The translations under genes were made by a program, and so were the position numbers. From contig CAZOLJ010000108.1 in NCBI GenBank assembly GCA_964580575.1, forward strand, positions 1 to 12,749: 12,749 nucleotides of DNA, in the 5' to 3' direction. This stretch comes from CAVPDE01 sp964580575. Its GTDB lineage: Bacteria > Desulfobacterota > DSM-4660 > Desulfatiglandales > HGW-15. This document shows, piece by piece, positions 5,447 through 12,749 of the stretch. A model generated the notes under the pieces. That model had not been told where the DNA came from. It worked only from the letters and a program-made list of their open reading frames with translations, and did not search any database. Each line of letters begins with the position of its first letter. The first letter of the stretch is position 1.

Positions 5447-7612
5447 TTGGAAAAAGCAGCTTTTGGCATATACTTATTTGTTCTTTGCACCGGACCCCTC
5501 TTCTTCGGCGGGGTCGGTTATCCTGCCTACACCTTCATCACCTTGGGGATATTGGCCGGCAGCCTGCTTCTCCTTGCCGCCAATGTCACCAAAGAACGGA
5601 AGACCGGATCCTTCCATATCCGCTTCCTGAACACCCCTCTCAACATTCCCTTCCTTCTTCTCCTCCTCTTTCTCATCCTCCAGCTTCTGCCTCTCCCGCC
5701 CTTTTTGCTGAAACTCCTCTCCCCCGAAGCCTGGGTGATCGGAGAGAAGTCTCTCCCCGCTTCACTCGTTGTGGGCTCCGGTGAACCCCTTGGGGCATGG
5801 TTCAGCCTCGCTCCTTATGCCCATCCGGTGCAGATGTCCATTGTGCGCATGACGGTTTACGGCCTCTTTTTTGCGGGCTTCACGCAGATGCTCCGTTCAA
5901 GAAAGCGAATTCACACGGCGATTGTCTGCATTCTGGCCCTTGGTGCTTTCGAGTCGCTTTACGGCATGATCCAGACCTTCTCCGGAAACGAGCACATCTG
6001 GTGGGTCAAGAAGATTTACTACCGAGGGGATGTGACCGGCACCTATGTGAACCGCAACCACTTTGCGGGTCTCGTGGAGATCATCCTCATGCTGGCCGCC
6101 GTCTACACCGTCGCTCTAGGGGAGGGCAAGAAGAAGGCCCCCTCTTCCTATGCCCTTAGAGCCCCTCTCAGGGCAAGGCTTTCAAGGCTTCTGAGAGGAG
6201 AGGCAGGCTTCAACAAAAGGGCACTGGTTCTGCTTTCCGCCATGGTGATGGGCTTGGGGCTTCTTTTTTCCGGTTCACGGGGAGCAATGCTCGGAGCTGC
6301 AGGCGGTCTTCTTTGTATGGGCGCTCTCTTTGTCTTCAGGCAAGGGCACAGGAAAAAGGGTCTCCTTGTCCTTCTTCTCTTTCTCCTCACGTCCATTTAC
6401 GCTCTTCGCATGGGCGTGGAGCAGCCCCTTGAAAGATTCCGCACCGTTGAGGCCGGTTTTGAAGTGCGGGCGCGGTATGCGCAAAGGGCTTTTCTACTTT
6501 TTGAGGATTTCAAGCTCGCCGGTGTGGGGATCGGCAATTTCCGCCATGCCTATCCCAAGTATCAGTCGCCCGAGGACACCAAGGGGTTCATCGATCACGC
6601 ACACAACGACTATGTCCAGTTCCTTGCTGAAGCCGGCATCATAGGGTCCTCCATCTTAGGCCTCAGCCTCCTCTATTACCTGATCCAAACCGGCCGGCTC
6701 TGGGGAAAACGGCATGATCCCTTTGCCGTAACTCTGGGGGTCGCGCCTTTTGCCGCCATGGCCGCCATCGGGATCCACTCCTATTCGGATTTCAATCTCC
6801 ACTACATGACCAATGTCTTGATGATCCTTTCGGTCATGGCCATCGGTTACAGTGCCCTCCACCTCGAGCGGCACCATGCTTACGAAAGGAGCCTGCTTCG
6901 CTTTCGAGTGTTCCCGTTGAGAAACAAGGGCCTTCTCCTGCTGGCGCCTCTCCTCCTGCTCATTCTTTGGAGTGGGGCGCGCGCGATCGGGCATTTCATG
7001 GCGGAGTCCCATGACGAGGCGAGCACCCGCGCAAAAGCCGAAACCGTTACGGAAGCATCGCGGCAGCACCTCCAGCAGGCGATCGCCTGGGACCCCGGAG
7101 AGGCCAAGTACTGGTGGAATCGATCTCTCCAGTTGAGAGATCAAAGGGCGATCAGGCTCAAAAACACGGACTGGAGCGACCAGGACCGGCGGCGACTTCA
7201 AGACGACCTCATCCAGACCCTGGAAACCGCCGTGCGCCTGAATCCCATGAAGGAGGAATACCCTCTTCGCCTGGCATGGGAATATGCGGATCTGTGGAGC
7301 GAGTCGCAGGCCGGGAAACAGTGGATGCCGGCCGCGGATCTTTCCATGGAGAGAGCGGCGTATTTTGCGGGGACCAACAACCCCTACCTCCATGTCCTGA
7401 TGGGCGACTACTGGCTCATGCGGTCCAAAACCGTATTTCCCGGCAACCCCCTCTGGGAAACCGCCTTGGCCAGGGCCCGGTGGCACTACCTCCGAAACCT
7501 CTCTGTCGAGACAGGCGCCGACCGAAAAAGAATCCTGGATCAGATCGTCAGGAACATCTGGGTCCACTATCCGGACCAGGAATTCGTGAACCGGATCCTG
7601 GGGGAGCTTTAG
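5447..7612 (+). CDS. O-antigen polymerase/ligase (Wzy/WaaL family) with C-terminal helical-repeat tail
   Basis: A 721-residue polytopic inner-membrane protein of the O-antigen ligase/polymerase superfamily, which joins or polymerises undecaprenyl-linked glycans on the periplasmic side. About a dozen hydrophobic segments fill residues 5-515. Family signatures: GTYVNRNHFAGLVE (about 198-211), FSGSRGAMLG with Arg278, and GVGIGNFRHAYPKY followed by HAHNDYVQFLAEAGIIG (His384, His386, Asp388) in the large periplasmic loop. The tail (about 520-721) is soluble and helical, with TPR-like stretches (HLQQAIAWDPGEAKYWWNRS; LETAVRLNPMKEEYPLRLAW), a known architecture for this family. The start is a TTG at 5447 without a good ribosome binding site. 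An in-frame TAG at 5435 excludes anything much longer, and the first membrane helix begins within ten residues. Ligase and polymerase cannot be separated from sequence alone. Confidence 0.9.
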   Translation: MEKAAFGIYLFVLCTGPLFFGGVGYPAYTFITLGILAGSLLLLAANVTKERKTGSFHIRFLNTPLNIPFLLLLLFLILQLLPLPPFLLKLLSPEAWVIGEKSLPASLVVGSGEPLGAWFSLAPYAHPVQMSIVRMTVYGLFFAGFTQMLRSRKRIHTAIVCILALGAFESLYGMIQTFSGNEHIWWVKKIYYRGDVTGTYVNRNHFAGLVEIILMLAAVYTVALGEGKKKAPSSYALRAPLRARLSRLLRGEAGFNKRALVLLSAMVMGLGLLFSGSRGAMLGAAGGLLCMGALFVFRQGHRKKGLLVLLLFLLTSIYALRMGVEQPLERFRTVEAGFEVRARYAQRAFLLFEDFKLAGVGIGNFRHAYPKYQSPEDTKGFIDHAHNDYVQFLAEAGIIGSSILGLSLLYYLIQTGRLWGKRHDPFAVTLGVAPFAAMAAIGIHSYSDFNLHYMTNVLMILSVMAIGYSALHLERHHAYERSLLRFRVFPLRNKGLLLLAPLLLLILWSGARAIGHFMAESHDEASTRAKAETVTEASRQHLQQAIAWDPGEAKYWWNRSLQLRDQRAIRLKNTDWSDQDRRRLQDDLIQTLETAVRLNPMKEEYPLRLAWEYADLWSESQAGKQWMPAADLSMERAAYFAGTNNPYLHVLMGDYWLMRSKTVFPGNPLWETALARARWHYLRNLSVETGADRKRILDQIVRNIWVHYPDQEFVNRILGEL
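6152..6198 (+). repeat. Overlapping inverted repeats inside the polymerase/ligase gene
   Basis: GCCCTTAGAG (6152-6161) and CTCTCAGGGC (6165-6174) form a hairpin with 9 of 10 pairs and a CCC loop. CCTCTCAG (6164-6171) also pairs perfectly with CTGAGAGG (6191-6198), so two exclusive hairpins are possible. Between them CAAGGCTT occurs twice (6174-6181, 6183-6190). The segment encodes an Arg/Leu-rich cytoplasmic loop (YALRAPLRARLSRLLRG). Confidence 0.45.
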
Positions 7613-7680
7613 CCGGGCACCCGCCGCAGGGACCCTGCCTTAGCCTTTTCGTAATAAGCGTTGGCCGTCTTTCTTGACCC
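7613..7680. other. Short intergenic region with a small palindrome
   Basis: 68 bases between the polymerase/ligase and the GT2 gene. GCAGGGACCCTGC (7626-7638) is a perfect palindrome but can form only a five-pair stem, and the T tract after it is short and interrupted, so I do not call a terminator. No ribosome binding site for the next gene is evident. Confidence 0.3.
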
Positions 7681-8380
7681 ATGACAAAATGGCCTGATTT
7701 CATTTCCATCGTCATTCCCGGCTACAACGAAGAGAAAAGGGTTGCCCAGAGCCTCAAGTCGCTGAGCCTTTTCTGTAAAGACCACTTCGAAAGATATGAG
7801 ATCGTTTTTGTGAACGACGGGAGCACGGACAAGACCGGAGAGATCGTCGAGAGCCTGGCCATACCGTTTCTGAGGGCCATCCACCTCCGCATCAATCAGG
7901 GAAAAGGACATGCCGTCAAGACGGGCATGCTGGAAGCCCGGGGCGAGTACCGCTTCTTTACCGACGCGGACCTTCCCTATGCCCCTGAGGCATTTCTTCA
8001 AACCATCAACCTGTTTCATTCGACCCCGTTCGATGCGATTGCCGGGGCACGAGACCTTCCTGAATCCTCCGATCCTTCCGGCCAGACCCTGTTCAGAAAA
8101 CTGACCAGCAAGGGCTTTTCGGCCCTGGTTCGTTTGCTTCTGAAAGTGGACGCTAAAGACACTCAATGCGGCTTCAAAGGGTTTACCGCATCGGCGGCGG
8201 AGAAGATTTTTTCTCTGTCTTCCGTTAAGGGATATGCCTTCGACGTGGAGCTCTTCCTCCTGGCGCAGGCCCATCATCTCAAGATCGGTAAAATCCCCGT
8301 GAGGCTCATCGAGAGGCGCCATTCCAAAGTGTGGCTAACGCTCGATGCGCCGCAGATGTTCTGGGATGTGGTGAAGATGT
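7681..8380 (+). CDS. GT2 polyprenyl-phosphate sugar synthase (dolichyl-phosphate glucosyltransferase-like), 3' end in gap
   Basis: A GT-A family 2 transferase of the ALG5/DPM1/GtrB group, which makes polyprenyl-phosphate-linked monosaccharides at the cytoplasmic face from nucleotide sugars. It shows ISIVIPGYNEEKRV (about 8-21), YEIVFVNDGSTDKTG, NQGKGHAVKTGMLEARGEY, the metal-binding Asp95-Ala-Asp97 in FFTDADLPYAP, DTQCGFKGFTASAAEKIF, GYAFDVELFLLA and IERRHSKVWLTLDAPQMFWD. These last blocks are diagnostic of the ALG5-like subgroup and fall close to its normal C-terminus, so little is missing at 8380, apart from any C-terminal membrane helices that some GtrB proteins have. It probably feeds the GT-C-like membrane protein that follows. 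The sugar is unknown. The ATG at 7681 is chosen because the fold starts eight residues later. Confidence 0.92.
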
Positions 8381-8480
8381 NNNNNNNNNNNNNNNNNNNN
8401 NNNNNNNNNNNNNNNNNNNNNNNNNNNNNNNNNNNNNNNNNNNNNNNNNNNNNNNNNNNNNNNNNNNNNNNNNNNNNNNN
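8381..8480. other. Assembly gap (100 N)
   Basis: A second run of exactly 100 N of unknown true length. It hides the last codons of the GT2 gene and possibly the true start of the next one, or whole small genes such as a GtrA-like flippase. Confidence 0.95.
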
Positions 8481-11400
8481 ATGCATTGGAAAACCCGCCA
8501 TTCCAATACCCTCGTTGATCTCCTTCTCTTAGCCGCCATGCAGGTGTTCATGATGGTCTATTTGGACATCCGCTATCTCTTTCTCGATACCATTGTGACC
8601 GGGGGGGACACGGCGAGTTGGCACGCCATGGCGGATCACCTGAAGAGAGTTATTCTCCCCGAGGGCCGCCTCACGGGATGGGACATGGGCAATTTCTGCG
8701 GGTATCCCAATTTCACTTTCTACTTCCTCCCCCCTTTCCTCCTTGCCGTTCTTGCCTCCTGCCTCTCCGTGATCCCCCTGGCCATCGCGCTCAAGGGCGT
8801 CATTGCCCTAGGCCTGTTTCTTCTCCCCGTAACCACTTATTTCGGGCTTCGCGCCATGGATTATCGTTTTCCCGTCCCCGTCATCGGCGCAAGCGTTTCT
8901 GTGCTCTTCCTCTTCAACGAATCCTACACCATGTTCGGCGGAAACATCCTGAGCACCCTCACAGGCGAATTCTGCTACATGATCGCCTTTGCCCTGTTTG
9001 CCTATTTCATCGGATCCCTTCACAGAGGGATAAGGACCGGCACGGGTCTCCTCAAGAACGGGATCCTCCTCGGGCTGATCGGCCTCACTCACCTGTTTGT
9101 CTTCATCCCGGCCGTATGTCTTCTCATCTATTGGTTTCTTGCCGGAGGAAGAGGCCGATACCTTTTCAAGGTTTCGCTGGCTGCTTTCGGCCTCATGGCC
9201 TTCTGGATTCTCCCTCTCATGGCCTACCGCGACCCCTTCACGACCCCCGTGTACATGATCTGGCAGCCTTTTGTGAACTGGCGCTATGCCTTTGTGGGCA
9301 TCGGTCTTGGGCTGGTTTTCATCGGCCCGAGGCTTGCCCTGGCTGCTCTCTCCTCTCCCCGCACCTTCCGCCTGCCGCTCATTGCCTTCTCAGGGCTGGG
9401 CGCCTTCACCCTGGCTTACGTGGTCCTGGCTTATGTTGCCCTGGGCCCTGGGTTTTGGGATACCGGCTTGGAGATGACCCCCCTCTCCGTATCGCCTCTG
9501 GGGGAACGTGCGGGTTCCCTGTTGAATTCATGGGCCGTGCCCGTTGCTCTCGGTCTCTTCGCACTGGTCACGGCAGCCGGTTTCAGGGCTTGGAGGAGCC
9601 CCTCCCGGTTCCAGGCCTTTTGCGTTCACACCGCCGCTGTGGCATTGCTCGCTCTTCTGATCCTTGCTTTTCTCGGGGAGTTTTCTCTTATTGCCCGGTC
9701 CTTACCCTACGGGCGGTTAAGAACTTCTCTCTTGGGAGAGACCTCTCTTGTTGTTCTTGGGGCATGCGTCACCGCCGGCTTTTTTTTCCTCTACAGACGA
9801 TTCATCGCTTTTCTGGTTGAGATTCCTCTTCAAGACGATTCCCATCGGTTCCTAATGCTCCTGGCCCTCGCCTTCGGCTGTGTGGTGGGATATTTCTCCG
9901 CTCATTTCCTTCAGATTCCGGACATTCGGTTTCTGCCCCCCCTGCTCTTTGTTCTGATCCTCGTTTTCTTCGCAGAGACCCTGGAGCCTTTGCTCACAAA
10001 GACAAGCCTGCCGGGAAGAAGGCTTGTCGCCGTCCTGATTTCCTGCGGCTGCGTCGTGACCGTGATCTTTGGAACTACGAAGGCCGGCAACTGGTTTCGT
10101 TTTGACAACATGGGATACCAGTCCATGCCGGGATTCGGGGAGTTCAGGGCCCTCAACGATTATCTGGCCCAGGTTTACCAAAAACGATTCGAAAATCCCC
10201 TCAACGCTCCCCGCGTGGGCTATGAGAAATCCGACCTCTACGGTCGATACGGCGGGGACCGGGTTTTCGAGTCCCTGCCCTTTTTTTCCGGCAGGCAGAC
10301 CCTGGAAGGCATTCATTATGCTTCCTCCTTCGCTTCGAAGCCGATGGCCTTCCTCCAAACCGCTTTTTCCAGGGACATCAAAACACCCGTCTCCTACATC
10401 CTGTCCAGGATGAACCCCGGCAGGCTTCCTTCTTATTTTGATCTTTACAATGTTTCCCAGCTCATTCTCGTAAGCGATGAAGCCAAGAAAGCCGTAGGAA
10501 GCATTTCTCTCTTTGAAAAAGAAAAAGACTTCGGTCCCCTCAGCGTGTACCGTTATACGCATTGCAGCGGTCTTTATGTGGACCTTCCAAAACTGGTCCC
10601 CGTGCGGTATGCGGGAAAGCCATGGGTTGGGGATTTTTTCCAATGGTACAAAACGGCGGACCCTTTGGAGGTGCTCTTGGTCCCCGCGTCCTACGTCAAA
10701 AGCAGGCTTGACCGGGAGGTTCTTTCCGATACCGTCTCCAGCCTCCAGGAACTGCCTCATCTCAAGAAGACCCCTCTCGATCGAGAAGGGCTCAGCATCA
10801 ACGCCCATCTCGAACCCCTCCGGATCCGCTTCACAACGAACAAGATCGGAATCCCCCACCTCATCAAGGTGTCCTACTTCCCCAACTGGAAGGTGAAAGG
10901 GGCGGAAGGCGTCTACCCCGTGAGCCCGCACCTGATGCTGGTCATCCCGAGGGAAAGGGAAGTGGTGCTGACCTATGGCAGGACATTCTGGGAGTCCCTG
11001 GGCATCGGGATCACGGCGGGAACTTTGTTCCTCTTGTTCTTGACGGGGCTCCCGCCGCTCAGAAAGCTGGGGTTATTAAAGGATCATGCAAATCCCCCCT
11101 TCGTTCCCCCTTTAGAAAAAGGGGGAGAGGAGGGGGTGGCTCTAGAAAAAGGAGGGGAAATAGAGATCAGCAGGGGGCTGGATTCCCGCTCCCGGTTTTC
11201 ACCGGCACGGGCTTCATTCAGCGGGAATAACCGCCAGGAACCTTTCAGCCTCCTGCACGGCAAGCTCAGATCTTTTCTCATCATCTTCGTCCTGCTCACT
11301 GCCGCGGGGCTCATCATCGGCGGGGCCGTGCTCAGAAACACGCCTGTCAGGACCTACATCAGCGGCTACAGGCACTATCACCTCGGGATTCAGCTCCAGG

Positions 11401-11939
11401 ACAAAGAGAGGTTGCAGGAAGCCGGCCGCTTCTTTGAAAAAGCCATTAAGGTGATGTCACCCATTGTGGAGGCCAGGCGCTCCTACGACCACCAGGATGT
11501 CCTCCATTGCATGCTTTTTACGGGCCTGTCCTATGAACGGCTGGGGGAACCCGGCAAAGCCGAAGACCTCTACGAGACCATCTTAAAGGAGTATCCCTAT
11601 AGCCGTTACGTCGGGGAGTGCAATGTCAAAATCGCGAGGCTGAAAAAAGCGGAGAGAGACCCTGCCCTTGAAAAAGCCCTGATGGCTCTTGGACGCGGGG
11701 ATCAGACCCTCGGTCTCCTCCTGATTGAAGAAGCGCTTGATCAAACGCAACTCAGCCTGGCTTTTCTCCAAAGGGCGATCGCCGAAGACCCTTCCTCTGA
11801 ATGGGCCAAGTATGCCCGGCAGGACATGGACGCGGAGCGTCAATACCTGGAAGGGAAGCTTCTCCTTTTACGCGCTCTTGGCGGCCACCCGGACCTGGAG
11901 CGATCCCTTTCGAGGATTTGCGATGAGCTTCACCGGTAA
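8481..11939 (+). CDS. Giant GT-C-like / YfhO-like membrane protein with TPR tail
   Basis: 1152 visible residues. The N-terminal part resembles the polytopic 6-pyruvoyl-tetrahydropterin-synthase-related membrane family (GT-C-like, YfhO-like), thought to use polyprenyl-phosphate sugars outside the membrane. The first helix is followed by GGDTASWHAMADHLK (Asp43, acidic residue in the first outer loop) and GRLTGWDMGNFCGYPNFTFY, then about a dozen helices to about residue 530. A periplasmic domain ends with KVSYFPNWKVKGAEGVYPVS (about 795-815), the typical closing beta domain. A further helix (about 835-853) leads to a linker (870-917) built from two palindromic DNA repeats. Another helix (about 928-945) is followed by TPR-like repeats (HYHLGIQLQDKERLQEAGRF; LFTGLSYERLGEPGKAEDLY). 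No ATG lies in frame between linker and TPR part before codon 990, so this is one polypeptide. The ATG at 8481 touches the gap, so the start is provisional. The transferase function is inferred. Confidence 0.8.
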   Translation: MHWKTRHSNTLVDLLLLAAMQVFMMVYLDIRYLFLDTIVTGGDTASWHAMADHLKRVILPEGRLTGWDMGNFCGYPNFTFYFLPPFLLAVLASCLSVIPLAIALKGVIALGLFLLPVTTYFGLRAMDYRFPVPVIGASVSVLFLFNESYTMFGGNILSTLTGEFCYMIAFALFAYFIGSLHRGIRTGTGLLKNGILLGLIGLTHLFVFIPAVCLLIYWFLAGGRGRYLFKVSLAAFGLMAFWILPLMAYRDPFTTPVYMIWQPFVNWRYAFVGIGLGLVFIGPRLALAALSSPRTFRLPLIAFSGLGAFTLAYVVLAYVALGPGFWDTGLEMTPLSVSPLGERAGSLLNSWAVPVALGLFALVTAAGFRAWRSPSRFQAFCVHTAAVALLALLILAFLGEFSLIARSLPYGRLRTSLLGETSLVVLGACVTAGFFFLYRRFIAFLVEIPLQDDSHRFLMLLALAFGCVVGYFSAHFLQIPDIRFLPPLLFVLILVFFAETLEPLLTKTSLPGRRLVAVLISCGCVVTVIFGTTKAGNWFRFDNMGYQSMPGFGEFRALNDYLAQVYQKRFENPLNAPRVGYEKSDLYGRYGGDRVFESLPFFSGRQTLEGIHYASSFASKPMAFLQTAFSRDIKTPVSYILSRMNPGRLPSYFDLYNVSQLILVSDEAKKAVGSISLFEKEKDFGPLSVYRYTHCSGLYVDLPKLVPVRYAGKPWVGDFFQWYKTADPLEVLLVPASYVKSRLDREVLSDTVSSLQELPHLKKTPLDREGLSINAHLEPLRIRFTTNKIGIPHLIKVSYFPNWKVKGAEGVYPVSPHLMLVIPREREVVLTYGRTFWESLGIGITAGTLFLLFLTGLPPLRKLGLLKDHANPPFVPPLEKGGEEGVALEKGGEIEISRGLDSRSRFSPARASFSGNNRQEPFSLLHGKLRSFLIIFVLLTAAGLIIGGAVLRNTPVRTYISGYRHYHLGIQLQDKERLQEAGRFFEKAIKVMSPIVEARRSYDHQDVLHCMLFTGLSYERLGEPGKAEDLYETILKEYPYSRYVGECNVKIARLKKAERDPALEKALMALGRGDQTLGLLLIEEALDQTQLSLAFLQRAIAEDPSSEWAKYARQDMDAERQYLEGKLLLLRALGGHPDLERSLSRICDELHR
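11090..11161 (+). repeat. Palindromic repeat element 1, in frame within the membrane-protein gene
   Basis: TCCCCCTTT (11105-11113) and AAAGGGGGA (11118-11126) form a perfect nine-pair stem with an AGAA loop. Outer CCCCCCT (11094-11100) can pair with AGGGGGT (11131-11137). A second partial copy follows: TAGAAAAAGGGGG (11113-11125) recurs as TAGAAAAAGGAGG (11143-11155). The encoded peptide is NPPFVPPLEKGGEEG then LEKGGEIE. The DNA matches the aaatccccctt...aaaagggggattt type of miniature palindrome common between genes in Desulfobacterota and other environmental bacteria. Confidence 0.7.
11180..11230 (+). repeat. Palindromic repeat element 2, adjacent to element 1
   Basis: ATTCCCGCT (11182-11190) and AGCGGGAAT (11220-11228) are a perfect nine-base inverted repeat around 29 bases that contain a smaller hairpin (CCGGT 11192-11196, ACCGG 11201-11205). 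The GGATTCCCGCT...AGCGGGAAT ends recall the widespread ctggattcccgct...gcgggaatgac intergenic repeat, which is read as LDSRLRGND when translated; here it reads LDSRSRFSPARASFSGNN. Confidence 0.6.
11912..11915 (+). promoter_or_regulatory. Ribosome binding site for the final gene
   Basis: GAGG seven bases before the ATG at 11923, inside the last codons of the membrane-protein gene. It supports the 17-base overlapping start. Confidence 0.5.
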
Positions 11940-12749
11940 AAGATCTCTCTCCTCAGTTCTAGCCTTTACGATCCTGAGCGCCTTCTGCCTTTTCTGGCCT
12001 TCCTCTTCGGCTCTTGCAGATCATCTCACGATGGAGATCCAAACCGCGTTGGCGGTTCGGGAAAAAATCCTCGAAGGCACGATCACCGTTGTCAACCGCG
12101 GGGACGAGCCTGCCCGGAAGATCCATGCGGAAATCGGATTTCCCGGTGGAACCGTGGTCAAAGAAACCGTAGACCTTTTGGGGGTCCAACAATCTGCTTC
12201 CTTCTCCTTTGAAAACAGTCTGGGGGAGATGAAGGAGGGGACCTATGCCCTGCCGATCACCGTCGTCTTCCACGACTCCAGGCTGTATCCTTTCTCAGCC
12301 CTTGCATGCCCCAAGTTCACTTTCGGCAAAGCCTTTTCGCCCGGTCTTTCCTGTTCAACAACGCCGTTGGAGAGGGGTGGAGAAATCGTATTCGAAATCA
12401 AGAATTTGGAATCGTTCTCAAGACGAATCAAATCCACCTTCTTGTTTCCCAGGGAGTTCTATTGCCCTCGCCCGGAGATATTCCTCGTTATCGAGCCCTC
12501 GGAGACGAAAGCGGTCTCCTTTACGCTGTTGCATTCGTCGGCGATTCCGGGAGCTCGTTACCCGGTTTACTGCGTGATCGAATTCGAAGACGAAAAGCGC
12601 CACCACACCCTTATCTGTCCCGGAGAGATCCGGTTCATGGAAAAAGGGAATTGGTTCAAAAGAACGCGCTGGTACTGGCTGGCGGGGTGGCTTCTGCTCA
12701 TGGCCCTGGCCCTCCCGCACAAGAAAAAAACAGGTCATGGTTTTCTCAA
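11923..12749 (+). CDS. Secreted, C-terminally membrane-anchored beta-rich protein, unknown function (runs off the window)
   Basis: 275 codons open to the last base of the window. The protein starts MSFTGKRSLSS with a signal peptide (hydrophobic core about 12-25, likely cleavage after ALA at 32 before Asp33). Residues 33-245 are rich in alternating hydrophobic strands and look like two Ig-like modules: EGTITVVNRGDEPARKIHAE and GGEIVFEIKNLESFSRRIKS are matching strand pairs, the pattern of periplasmic CARDB/NEW3-like domains. Five Cys occur after the signal peptide. A membrane helix (YWLAGWLLLMALALPH, about 251-266) followed by KKK suggests an inner-membrane anchor, so the stop is probably only a few codons beyond the window. 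The start overlaps the previous gene by 17 bases with GAGG at 11912-11915, so the two are translationally coupled. I do not recognise the family; a periplasmic partner of the preceding membrane protein is an inference. Confidence 0.75.
   Translation, partial: MSFTGKRSLSSVLAFTILSAFCLFWPSSSALADHLTMEIQTALAVREKILEGTITVVNRGDEPARKIHAEIGFPGGTVVKETVDLLGVQQSASFSFENSLGEMKEGTYALPITVVFHDSRLYPFSALACPKFTFGKAFSPGLSCSTTPLERGGEIVFEIKNLESFSRRIKSTFLFPREFYCPRPEIFLVIEPSETKAVSFTLLHSSAIPGARYPVYCVIEFEDEKRHHTLICPGEIRFMEKGNWFKRTRWYWLAGWLLLMALALPHKKKTGHGFL

Noticed and set aside
7626..7638. Perfect palindrome GCAGGGACCCTGC as a terminator
   Set aside because: The stem can have only five pairs with a three-base loop and is not followed by a continuous T run.
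8618..9820. 400-codon + strand frame inside the membrane-protein gene
   Set aside because: Rich in His, Arg, Pro and Cys, as expected for an out-of-frame reading of a hydrophobic gene. The overlapping frame has coherent membrane helices and family motifs.
6656..10931. Long - strand open frames opposite the ligase and membrane-protein genes (6656-7567, 9852-10931)
   Set aside because: Low-complexity peptides antisense to strongly supported membrane proteins; no family signatures.
1..12749. CRISPR array, tRNA/rRNA genes, insertion sequences or phage genes
   Set aside because: I saw no regularly spaced direct repeats, no tRNA or rRNA-like sequence and no transposase or integrase motifs on either strand.

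Overview
This window is a stretch of a bacterial surface-polysaccharide (O-antigen or exopolysaccharide) biosynthesis locus. All the large genes lie on the + strand. It comes from a draft scaffold: two runs of exactly 100 N (5048-5147 and 8381-8480) mark gaps whose true length is unknown, so reading frames across them mean nothing. Gene content, moderate GC, and short G/C-rich palindromic repeats of a type common in Desulfobacterota (former Deltaproteobacteria) and similar environmental Gram-negatives suggest that kind of organism. This is inference; no rRNA or other marker gene is present.

Layout. 1-207 holds an unrecognised open tail and a hairpin. A GT9 (heptosyltransferase-like) glycosyltransferase (208-1473) is followed seven bases later by a WecG/TagA/CpsF glycosyltransferase (1480-2301). 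2302-2722 is a graveyard: a C-terminal VapC/PIN toxin fragment and the fossil of a priming glycosyltransferase N-terminus. An intact antitoxin/PIN-toxin pair follows (2723-3375) with its own promoter, then a frameshifted fossil of a second WecG C-terminus (about 3466-3595). Next comes the intact polyprenyl-phosphate glycosylphosphotransferase (3612 to the first gap). After the gap, a Phd/YefM antitoxin lies on the - strand with a clear promoter and operator-like palindrome. The + strand resumes with a Wzy/WaaL-type O-antigen polymerase/ligase carrying a helical-repeat tail (5447-7612) and a GT2 polyprenyl-phosphate sugar synthase (7681 to the second gap). Then come a giant GT-C-like/YfhO-like membrane protein with a TPR tail (8481-11939) and a signal-peptide-bearing, C-terminally anchored protein running off the window (11923-12749).

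How the genes may work together (inference from families). The priming enzyme loads a first sugar-phosphate on undecaprenyl phosphate; the WecG-like and GT9 enzymes extend it at the inner face of the membrane; the Wzy/WaaL protein polymerises or ligates the product on the periplasmic side. The GT2 enzyme would make a single-sugar polyprenyl-phosphate donor for the GT-C-like membrane protein, a Gtr-like decoration branch. The last gene looks like a periplasmic accessory factor.

The most notable structures are two. First, the wecG-like/priming-transferase pair appears duplicated with complementary loss: copy A keeps the WecG gene and a relic of the transferase, copy B keeps the transferase and a relic of WecG, with toxin-antitoxin genes between them. 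Second, two different palindromic repeat elements sit back to back inside the coding region of the giant membrane protein, forming its inter-domain linker without breaking the frame. I see no convincing wholly new defence or mobile system.
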